In this document: positions 11,887 to 20,855 of the stretch, piece after piece
How positions within the stretch are numbered: the stretch's first letter is position 1
How the letters are laid out: every line of letters begins with the position of its first letter
Origin: Reclinomonas americana ATCC 50394
Taxonomy: Eukaryota; Jakobida; Jakobea; Jakobida
Direction of reading: 5' to 3'
Assembly (NCBI GenBank): GCA_048213135.1
Contig: PS015370.1
Coordinates: forward strand, 16,686 to 50,981
Length of the DNA stretch: 34,296 nt
Made by a program: the position numbers and the translations under genes
The notes under the pieces: model-generated
Databases searched by the model: none
Seen by the model: the letters and a program-made list of their open reading frames with translations, nothing else
What the model was told of the DNA's origin: nothing

Positions 11887-13011
11887 CTGCGTGAGGTGCG
11901 GCAGTGAGCAACGAAGGCGAGGGCATAAATGGAACTGCGAGCGCAGACGACGCAACAGCTGCGCGATAACGACACGAGCTTGTTTCAGCTTTTTCGCGGC
12001 GGGCTTGATCTGCTCCGGTTGTGCCATGTACTGAATGCGCTCGGCGCCCTCGGCAAGCACACGATCGACCTCGTCGAGACGCGCCTCGTGCTCGTCGACA
12101 CGCGCGCCCACCAATTGTCGCAGCGTGACGCCCGACGCGGAGGCAGCCAGTGCCGCCCGCAGTGCCGCCAACGCAATAAGCATGGGATGGAAGAGGAACT
12201 GAGCGTCGGTGGCCAGCGACGTGCGCACTGCGGTCTTGGCACGCTCCCAGGTGCTGGCCGATACGCGCTGCGCCACATCCTTGCACCGAATCCCATCCAG
12301 GAAGCGATACGGATGATGAAAGTGCAAGTGGAAGAGCGTGCCGGCGGCCACAGTCAGCTCCATGGCCAGCACATCATCCATGGAGATACGCTCGTCGGAG
12401 ATCTCCGACATGCGCTGCACCAGATCGCGCACCGTGACCGCATACAGCTCCTCGGCCTTGCAGGCCAGATACAGACAGGCGACAGTGACTAGCACGGGGT
12501 CGTGCTCGGCCACCGAGTTGCGAATGTAGAATCGCTTGAAGAGAGACATGGCTGAGGCCTCGACGACCAGTGGCAGGTGCAAGCGCACGGCCAAGTCGGG
12601 CATCTTGGCCAGGAAGTGATGCTGCAGCACCAGCTCTTCGTCCACAGTCAACCAGTTGCGCTGGAGGGTGGTTAGCGCGCTCTTGCGCTTCTTCTCGCCA
12701 CCAGAGGACTGTGGGAGGGGAGGAGAGGAGGAGAAGAGTGAGGACAAGTCAAATGCCAGTGTGCGTGATCATCATCTCCTGTCACACACCTCCGCTGCGG
12801 CCGCTGCCTCCTCATCCTCCGCCCGCGCCAGCTCCACCAGGCGCGTCTTGACGGCCTCCAGTGCCTCCTCTCGCCACAGCCTCAACGCGTCCACGTCACT
12901 CACCATCCAGTGACGCGCCTGACTGCTGTCGTCGAAGAAGGCATCACCTCCTCCTCCTTGTCCTCCTCCTCCTCCAGATGCCACACCACTGCTGCTGCCG
13001 CCTTCACTCAT
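10968..13011 (-). CDS. CCNH: cyclin H (TFIIH/CDK-activating kinase cyclin), with an unusual C-terminal extension
   Basis: Cyclin H activates CDK7 within the CAK module of TFIIH, which acts in transcription initiation and in cell-cycle CDK activation. Exon 1 (13011-12790) holds a Gly/Ser-rich start and SSQARHW, matching the conserved N-terminal helix of cyclin H. Exon 2 (12708-11957) has the cyclin fold: KRFYIRNSV, LACKAEE and HHPYRFLDG correspond to the first cyclin box of the human protein; DAQFLFHP and an Ala-rich helix match the second. The family normally ends soon after the helix that here contains PAAKKLKQAR. Instead the frame can continue through exons 11886-11796, 11705-11672, 11601-11516, 11423-11307, 11094-11044 and 10982-10968, giving 455 residues in phase. 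A shorter product stopping at TAG 11751-11753 is possible. The start ATG at 13011 has a longer open frame upstream that I judge non-coding. Confidence 0.85.
11106..11250 (+). repeat. purine-rich GGGAA-type tract
   Basis: About 145 bases consist almost only of A and G on the + strand, with irregular GGGAAGG units. On the coding (-) strand this is a CCCTTCC-rich run inside an intron, just ahead of the acceptor at 11095. It is longer than the usual CT-rich intron ends seen in this window. Confidence 0.85.
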
Positions 13012-13694
13012 GTACGTTGGTGACGGGGGGTGATGGCTTGATTTCGCGCCAAAAATGCGGTTGCTGTAAAGTTTACATATCCGTTGACGGCTGGTTTCTC
13101 TTGATCGCGCGCTGTGCCTATTTGCAACTTTCTGCAATGAGGGCATGCACCGCATTGTTGACTGCAAAGAGCACGTGCAAGAAGCAGTTGCGATCCTTGG
13201 CGCGTTGAATTCGAATTCGAAGGCAGTTCGTGCACGCGAGGGGGATCTGCAGATAAGAAGCCACTGGGACGCATATGCAAAGATGCATAGTAAGGCCAGC
13301 CTCATGGTGGCAAGCTTGTGGTGGCTGCGCCGATGCAAATGCATCGATCGCGAATTGCAAAGCACGGAGTGAGCGAGGGATTCTCGAATTCTGCATGCTG
13401 CTACGTAACCAGAGGTGGTACTATGTACTTCACAGTTGACCCGCATCGCATGCACAGGATCTGCAACTGCAAGCTTCTGCGCTTTCACGATCACTCGCAG
13501 CGCGCGCGATCGCGAATTCGAATTCGATATCCCAGTCCTGCATTCGATACGCCCAGCTCCCTCTCCGCACACGGTGCTGCTCACACAAGCTTCCGAGACA
13601 CACACAATTCTCTGCAAAGGGAAAGAAACGGTGTCGCCGCAAATTCGCGCCAATTTTCGTCTCCTCAATCACTTTGTTGCGCGTGAGAGAGCGA
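13012..13694. promoter_or_regulatory. divergent promoter between cyclin H and BBS4
   Basis: The 683 bases separate the start codons of two genes transcribed apart. The 10-mer TTCGCGCCAA occurs at 13043-13052, 31 bases before the cyclin H ATG, and again at 13644-13653, 41 bases before the BBS4 ATG. It matches the E2F/DP consensus (TTTSGCGC, readable on both strands). Other features are a repeated 14-mer (13207-13220, 13514-13527) and many TGCA/ATGCAAAT-like words. I looked for a canonical RFX X-box, expected for ciliary genes in animals, and saw none. No TATA box is evident. Confidence 0.6.
13207..13527. repeat. two copies of a 14-mer in the divergent promoter
   Basis: GAATTCGAATTCGA occurs at 13207-13220 and 13514-13527. 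Both copies contain the palindrome TCGAATTCGA and both lie near runs of GC-alternating bases. They are probably protein-binding sites or a local duplication; the flanks differ, so the copies are not part of a long repeat. Confidence 0.6.
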
Positions 13695-13976
13695 ATGGAC
13701 GACGACTTTGGAGGAGGCGTGAGTGGTGTGAGTGGCGCAGGCGGTGCGCATGGCGGTGCCAATGTCTCTGCGAGTGTGGCTGCGAGTCTGTCGGGACAAG
13801 GCGATGCGCGCAACTGGCTCATTCATCTGTTGTACACGCGAGGAGAGCATGATGAGTGCTTGAGACTCATCGAGGAGCAGGTGTGTGTGTAAGAGAGAGA
13901 AAAAGAGAAAAAGAGAGGCGAAGAGAGGCAACGAGAGAGAGATCGATAACAACGCATTGATCAACTGCCTTCTCAT

Positions 13977-14016
<40 letters not shown>

Positions 14017-16548
14017 AAGTCTCTCGTTGTCTCCCTTGCTCTCGTGCTTCATCCCTTCTCGATAGACAAGTCTCTCTCTCTCACACTCTCTCTCCCTCTT
14101 CTCCTCACTCTTCTCTGACTGTCTCTCTCTCTCGCTCACACACGCTGACCCCCCTCTCAGCTGCAAGAGACAAAAGGCATGTGCGAGTATGCTCTGTATG
14201 TCAAAGGTCTGTGCCTATGTTCCTCCCTTCCCTCACTGGTCAGCTGTGTGTAACCTTCATTCTCTCCACCACTCGTCAGCTCTGATCAGCAGGCAGCGTG
14301 GCTCGATTCAAGAGTCTCTGGAGCTTTTCCGCTCCGCCACCATTCTCAACCCGCACAATGTCAGCAACTTGAAACAAGTCGCTCGATCACTGTTGCGCGC
14401 TCTGCTTTGGTTCATGTGCTTTGCTGGCAAGTGGCTTACGTGCGTGTGTGTGTGTGTGCGCAGTCATCTGCTGGGCAGGCACAAGAACGCGATTGATGTG
14501 TACGACGAGGCGCAACGCTTGGTCGAGGAGGATTGGGTGAGTTGTCCAGGAAGAGGGAGAAAGAGAGAGCCATGCGTCTCTGCTTCCTGACCCCCTTCCC
14601 TTCTCCCAGGAAATCTGGCACAACAAGGGCGTGTGCCACATGTACTTGAAGAACTTTGACCAGGCCATCGACGCCTTCCAGTGCGCCAACGCCATTGCGC
14701 GACACGATGCCACCTTTATGCAGCTGGCCAAGGTCTACACAATGCAAGACGACATTCCGGCGGCCATTGAGACGCTGGAGGAGGCACTCGAGTTCTCGCC
14801 CGAGAACCCCGAGATTCTCACCACGCTCGGCATTCTGCACTTGCAAGTTGGCGAGAATCAAAAGGCGTTTGACAACCTAGGCGCGGCTCTCACGCAGGAT
14901 CCGAAGAACCCCAAGGTACACGAGACTCTCTCATTTTCAATATGACCGCTGCTCACCGCGCTCTGCCAGACCATTCTCGCCGCCGGCTCGATCATCCAAG
15001 ACCACAACGAAATGGATGTGGCGCTGAGCAAGTACCGTGTGGCCGCCAAGGAGACACCAAACTCGGCGCAGCTGTGGAACAACATTGGCATGTGCTTCTT
15101 TGGCAAGCAGAATTATGTAGCAGTTGAGGCGATGGGAGGGAAGGGGATGGGAGAAAGATGGGCTGGCGCTCACTGCAGTGTTGGTATCGCAGGCTATTTC
15201 ATGTCTGAAGAGGGCGCTGTATCTGGCGCCGTTCGAGTGGATCATTGCGTACAATCTCGGGTTGGTGCACTTGAATACGGGCCAGTTGCGTTGCTGGGTT
15301 TTTGTGATGCAGTCATTTGCGTGTATTGTTGTTTTGTGCTTTGTCATGCTTGTGGAGCGGTCTCTCTCTCTCTCTCTCTCTCCTCNNNNNNNNNNNNNNN
15401 NNNNNNNNNNNNNNNNNNNNNNNNNNNNNNNNNNNNNNNNNNNNNNNNNNNNNNNNNNNNNNNNNNNNNNNNNNNNNNNNNNNNNNNNNNNNNNNNNNNN
15501 NNNNNNNNNNNNNNNNNNNNNNNNNNNNNNNNNNNNNNNNNNNNNNNNNNNNNNNNNNNNNNNNNNNNNNNNNNNNNNNNNNNNNNNNNNNNNNNNNNNN
15601 NNNNNNNNNNNNNNNNNNNNNNNNNNNNNNNNNNNNNNNNNNNNNNNNNNNNNNNNNNNNNNNNNNNNNNNNNNNNNNNNNNNNNNNNNNNNNNNNNNNN
15701 NNNNNNNNNNNNNNNNNNNNNNNNNNNNNNNNNNNNNNNNNNNNNNNNNNNNNNNNNNNNNNNNNNNNNNNNNNNNNNNNNCTCTCTCTCTCTCTCTCTC
15801 TCCTCCCCATCTCGTGACGCAGTGTGTTGTTCTTGTGCTCTGTCGCTGTTGTGGTGCAGTTTCTCTCTTTCTTTTCTCCCGTCGTGTGACTCTGTGTGTT
15901 GTTCTTGTGCTCTGTGGTTGTTGTGACCAGTCGCTTGGGTGTCCGTCTTGTGACCCAGTGTGTTGTTTTTATACTTTGTGGTTCTTCATTTGCTTTCTAC
16001 TCTATGGTTTTTGTGACTTGTTTTGTGTACACTCCTCCCCCATTTATGTATCCGTCTCCATCCTGCTTGCCTTTTCTCCTCTTCTCCCTTTCCATTTGCT
16101 TCCTCTCGCATTCCCCTCCCCTCTCCCTCTCCCTCACCCTTCCCTCACCCTCCCCAGATTCGCCTCGGCCTTCCACTACTTCTCCGCCTCCATCAACCTG
16201 AAGCGCGACTTTGCCAGCGCCTACATGTACCTGGCCATCACTCTGTCGCGGCTGGACGACTTTGAGAATGCCTGCCACGCCTACGAGAAGGCGATTGAGA
16301 TGGAGAGGTGTGCTGCAATCTCCGTTTCCGACCACGCTGCCATGGTCTCACTCTTCCCCCCTATTGGTAGCGACCATTTGTTTGAGCTCAACTACGCCGT
16401 CACGTTGTACAACCACGGCGACTCGAGGAATGCACGCAAGCACTTCCAGCAGTTCCAGCGCCTGTTCGAGGACCTGGATGAGGCAGCCAAGCAGGAGGAT
16501 CCCGACGTGCTCACCATCTCCAAGCGTCTCAGCGATTTGTTGAAGTGA
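13695..16548 (+). CDS. BBS4: BBS4, TPR subunit of the BBSome
   Basis: BBS4 is a TPR solenoid subunit of the BBSome, the coat complex that moves membrane proteins in and out of cilia. Nine exons (13695-13880, 14161-14206, 14280-14391, 14464-14536, 14610-14915, 14970-15122, 15193-15284, 16158-16307, 16371-16548) give 431 residues in phase. Matches to the animal protein run along the whole length: [91 protein letters not shown] and LNYAVTLYN. Length is a little shorter than the human protein, mainly at the poorly conserved C terminus. It shares a promoter region with cyclin H. The intron at 15285-16157 contains an assembly gap. No broken residues or frameshifts are seen. Confidence 0.95.
13979..14013 (+). 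repeat. (TC)n simple repeat in BBS4 intron 1
   Basis: An uninterrupted TC dinucleotide run of about 35 bases lies within the 280-base first intron, with more CT-rich sequence down to the acceptor at 14160. Confidence 0.9.
15361..15802 (+). other. assembly gap flanked by (TC)n
   Basis: 396 N bases (15386-15781) are bordered on both sides by TC dinucleotide runs, inside the BBS4 intron 15285-16157. The gap is therefore probably a collapsed or unreadable TC microsatellite rather than missing exon sequence: exons 7 and 8 join in frame and match BBS4 without a break. Confidence 0.9.
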
Positions 16549-16928
16549 GGTCGCCGCGTGTGTGTGTGTGCGCGCGCGCGTTTCAGATTGAAATTATGGT
16601 GGTGTATACGCGATATCCGGCTGCATGTACAAGTGCAGACAACAGCGGTGTTCACGTCCAGGCTTTGGTGTCGTATTGGCCACGAATGACAGGATCAATC
16701 ATTGCAAAAAATGCGTCACCGTCGCTCTTTTCACGTATGTTTTTCACCACCGTCACTCTCGTTCTCAAGCACCACGTAGTCTCATTGCGCAAGTCGCGAT
16801 CGCCCGGCCACGTGCCTCGTAGTTGTGTTGTCAGGCCTTCTTGTCAGCCGGAAATGCACAGTCAACCTGTCATCCTCGCACCGATCTTTTTTCCACGCCG
16901 TTTTTCTTGTCTTGTGTGAGAGAGAAGC
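16549..16928. other. intergenic region between BBS4 and the TPR/coiled-coil gene
   Basis: 380 bases with no convincing exon. A GTGTGTGTGCGCGCGCG run follows the BBS4 stop. The region must hold the BBS4 3' UTR and the next gene's promoter. No TATA box and no copy of the E2F-like 10-mer were seen. Confidence 0.6.
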
Positions 16929-19630
16929 ATGTCATCCAACAAGAAGGGTGTACCCAAGGCTGCTGCCGCAGCCAATGCTGTCGGTGTGTCCCTCTCAGCG
17001 ACCTCTTCACACCCCATTCTCTCTCTCTCCCTCACACATTCTCCTCCTCTCAGAAACCGAGAACACTCGCCGTCTGGAGCAAGCACGAGCCGCCTTCCAA
17101 CACGCACAGGCGGCAGTGAGCCAGGCCCAGCTGGGCGACGCACAAGTGATCCTCAGTCAGTGCGTGGACGAGTTCACAGCGCTGCTTGGACGCCAACACG
17201 GCGACACCATGCAAGCCATGTACACGTTGTCGATGGTGCTCACCAACGTCGGCCGCATGGACGAAGCGCTGGCACTCCTCCAGGAGCTCGTCGAACTCGC
17301 CGAGCGCATGTTTGGCTCGGAGCACGTGAACGTCTCCGCTGCGAAGCTGGAGTACGAGAAGGTGGGCCGCGCCATGGCGCAGCGCGAGGCCGAATCGCTG
17401 CGCGCACAGGTCGCACAGATGCGGGAGGAGCTCCGACTCAAGGAGCTGTTGCTGGACGGCTCAGAGCGCATTCCCGACCCGTTGGCAGTCCCGCTTGGTG
17501 CGTTTCCACGAGTTTTGTCGTGTTTCTCATTTTGTCCTGTCATCCACCTCACACTCACTGTTCGGTGGTGCCAACCTGCAGTGGACACGGATGAGCTGCG
17601 TGAACATCGCCGGATCATCTCGCAGAGTGTGCACGAGCTGCTGCCGTCGACGATTCTGGCCGAGCGCGGCGATCCGGATGCCGGATCGCAACTCGAGCAA
17701 TCGGCCGTGTTTGCCGACATTCCCGACGCAGTCCGCGTCGCCAGCCGCGGCCTGAGCGAGTTCCGCGATCCGTCGGGCACGCCTCCGCCCGCTCCCGACG
17801 CTCCCTACCACAAGGTAGTGCGCGCTCATGCCAACACACTGATTCGCATCGTGGAGGACCTGCCGAGCGATGCGCAGGATCGTGTGCGACAGATTGGCAT
17901 GCAGACGCCGGTCACGCAGCATGCCGTCAGCGCTGTGGTCAGCCTCCGGGATCAGGTCAGCAAGGTGTTCAAGGAGGTTGCTGATGCAGCGCAGGTCGTG
18001 TATGGTGTGTCGGTGACGGAGGAGGCGGCCGCTGTGGCGCGTCGTGAGGCCGAGGACGGCAATGATCGCGACACTCACGATCGCGACCTGCGCCAAGTCA
18101 AGGCCATTAGCCGTGCAAGCGATCGCCTCGACAGCTCGGTGCACGCCTGCAATCAGACGCAGTCGCTGGTGGACGAGAGAAGACGCGGACAGAGCGAGAC
18201 GGAGCGCGAACTGCTCTGGAACGACCTTTCTGTCAAGTGCGACGAAACGCTGGCCAAGCTGCGCGGCATGATTGACGAGATGCCGCGCAAGCTGGCTCGT
18301 GCGCAGCAGGAGACCAACTACACCAAGCAGGGCATTCTGCATGAGCGTCAAGAGCTTCTCAACCGCCTGCGCGTCAACGTGGTGCGCCTCGATGAGTGCG
18401 AGCGCGTGGAGCGACGGCTTGCCCGCGAGCGTCAGCAGCTGGACGAGATTCTTGCGCGACTGATCAGGCGCGCCGACGCGGTGGAGATGGTGCAGACTGA
18501 AGTGGTGCGATGGGCGCCGGCGCATCTGCGCAAGATGCGAGAGGCGGCGGCGAAGGAGCTTCGGGCGTGGCAGAACAGTGCCCGCGAGGCTGAGAGCTTT
18601 GCCACCCGACGGGAATTCGGTCTGCAGCGCGGCAGGGAGGAGCTGGAGCTGCAAGTCAAGCGATATGTGCGGTTCACGGAGGTTGCCGACCGCACTGCCG
18701 CCGACAACAACAAGTGGCGTGTGTTGAGGTTGCCCAGCAAAGTGGACCAGCAGCGCGAGGAGGAGGAGCGCAGTCAGGCGTTCGCCGCGGCCGCCGAGGC
18801 CAGCAAGCTGCTCGAGCTGTGCACACGATTCTCGCTCAAGTGGGAGGACTGCTCGGAGGCCGACGCTCGCCTGCACTACCGCCGTGTGATGCTGGACGCT
18901 GCGGTCGACGCCTGCAAGGGGCACCCGCCACCGGCCGTTCTCGCGGATTGTTGCGTCCCCACCCCCATTAATATTCATCGTGCAAGAAGCACCGACACTG
19001 ACCTGCTGTCACACATACACAGTGGGGCTGTCTGATCTGCAAGACGACGTGGCGCTGTCGATCCAGTCGCTGGACTCGCTCCGACTGCACGCGTCGCCGC
19101 AGCCGATGAACGTTCGACCCAACGCCGCACAGGCACGCTTCCAGTTGCACGAGACCCTCAATTCCGTCCTGGGCAAGGAGCATGCGCCGGTGACGGTGCG
19201 CTTCTCGCCACAGCAGAACACACTGACTCTGGAGTTTGAGGTGCCGGTGCTGTCGACCAGCGCCCGCGATTCGCCCACCTCCATGGAGGCCCGAGCTGCG
19301 GCGACCACGGCGCGTGCAGTCAAGGCCGTGCAGCGCGGACTGCGCGCCGAGCTTGCCGATCGCCTGCCCCCGGTGGAGCCCGTCATTGAGCGACGCGACC
19401 ACGCCATTGTGGCCATCATCGCCGAACTCGGCTCGGCGGACGCACTGGTGGCGCTGGCGCTCCGCCGCGACCACTTGTCGCAGGCCATTAGCCAGGCACA
19501 GCGACGATTCGCCGACGAGGATATCAGCAGCTTGCTGACCAAGACCTCGGCCACGGCTGCCGCAGGAGCAGCCGACGACTGGGCCGCGAGCAGCCACTCC
19601 ACTGTCGTGTCGTCCGTGGGCCGACTCTGA
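16929..19630 (+). CDS. TPR plus coiled-coil protein of unknown function
   Basis: Four exons (16929-16983, 17054-17497, 17582-18949, 19023-19630) give 824 residues in phase. ATG at 16929 starts a short Lys/Ala-rich leader. Residues about 25-135 contain TPR-like helices; the part with MYTLSMVLTNVGRMDEAL and AERMFGSEHVNV resembles the kinesin-light-chain type of TPR. A charged coiled coil follows (about 135-160). Residues about 290-600 are long Arg/Glu/Gln/Leu-rich helices of coiled-coil character, and the last 200 residues are Ala-rich and helical. There is no signal peptide or membrane span. I do not recognise the full protein. A scaffold or cytoskeletal adaptor role is possible but only inferred; the neighbouring BBS4 gene is not evidence of shared function. 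Confidence 0.8.
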
Positions 19631-19843
19631 GGATGACGATGTAAAAACGGAGTGAATGCACGCTGCGATAACTCTCTTTTAAAACGTTGTACCTCCTCCT
19701 TCATAATCATCAGCCCGCAAGATCACGAAGTTTCGTCGGTGCCGCGGAAGGACAAGATTGATTCCCGCCTCGAGATATTCCGAACACATCAGCGAAGAGG
19801 AGAAGAGAGAGCGTGACAGCTTCTCCTTTGTGTTGCCGCCAAC

Positions 19844-20499
19844 ATGAAGTTCGGTGTGCAGCTGAGCCTGCACTCGCTGACGAAATGGCGCAACAACTAT
19901 GTGCGATACAAGCGACTGAAGGACAAGATCCACGCGGTGGTCGCAGCTCACATTGCCACCGGGTCTGACTCTCTCTTTGTCTCCCCTTCCCTCACACACA
20001 CACACAACGCTCACTTTGCGCTCATCAGTGTGGCCATTGACTTGCTGCCTGAGGAAAAGTCGTTTGAGGAGAGCCTGCACTCGGATCTTCGGTTCGCATC
20101 ACACTTGTCTGTGTGCGCTCTCTCTGTCGTGCTCACACTGTGCACGTAGGGCGGTGAACAACTTTGTGGCGCTGCAAAAGGCGGCACTGGAGAGCGATCT
20201 GTTTGCGTTTGAGCAACGTTTGCGCGTGTCGTTGGCGAATGGATCGTCGGATCGCCATCGACGCCCCGAAGACGAGGAAGAAGAGGAGCGTGAGATTACA
20301 CTGGAGGAGGTGTCGCGACTGCGTGCGCTGTGTGTGGACTTTGTGCAGCTGCGACACTTTGTGCAGCTCAACGCCGAAGGCTTTCGAAAGGTGCTGAAGA
20401 AGCATCGGAAGCACACGCAGTATGCGCTCGATCCGCGACTCGATCCCGCCACGGCCTATCGACAGCCGTTTGCCGATCCCGAGTCTCTGGCGTGGTTTG
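19844..20499 (+). other. SPX domain
   Basis: The N-terminal helix reads MKFG then KWRNNYVRYKRLKDKI: Tyr22 and Lys26 sit where SPX proteins place phosphate-binding Tyr and Lys. The third exon ends the domain with the hallmark LNAEGFRKVLKKHRKH, supplying the lysine-rich helix of the inositol pyrophosphate pocket. An acidic loop (EDEEEEE) lies between. The pocket therefore looks intact. Confidence 0.9.
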
Positions 20500-20809
20500 G
20501 TTCGCTCACTTGCTGTGCACTGTCATACCCTCCCCTCCCCTAGAAAACCTACCTCGTGGCTGATCCCTCGGTTCGCAGCTCGTCGACTGCAGCACATTCG
20601 CTCGCTCTTCCAGCAACGTGTCAGCGACGCTGTGAGCGAGACCGAGCTGTTCAAGCAACTGATGGAGATCACGTTGGAGGTGCCGCCGGTGGTGCGTCGG
20701 CAGCGATCGATCTGGCGTCGATACTCGTTTCGCGGCTCGTTGGTCCCGCTGGCGCTGTGCCTGTATCAAAAGGTGAGCATTACGGGAGAGCTCAACTCGC
20801 ACTGTCTCT

Positions 20810-20855
<46 letters not shown>

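Noticed and set aside
12772-13668. In-frame open sequence of about 219 codons upstream of the cyclin H ATG
   Set aside because: Its composition is unlike the coding exons, it covers the promoter motifs and would run almost into the BBS4 start. The cyclin H N-terminal motif begins soon after ATG 13011.
15285-15285. Reading the GTTGCG donors as GC donors three bases downstream
   Set aside because: This keeps phase and would add one residue per junction, but BBS4 alignment at two such introns has no room for the extra residue.
16825-16928. Longer N terminus of the TPR/coiled-coil gene by reading through the first intron
   Set aside because: The frame is open, but the upstream part looks non-coding and ATG 16929 followed by a clean intron (16984-17053) gives the better model.
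17527-18978. A 483-codon open frame on the - strand opposite the TPR/coiled-coil gene
   Set aside because: It mirrors GC-rich coding sequence of the + gene, shows no family motif and ignores the + gene's splice sites. Long antisense frames are expected with this codon use.
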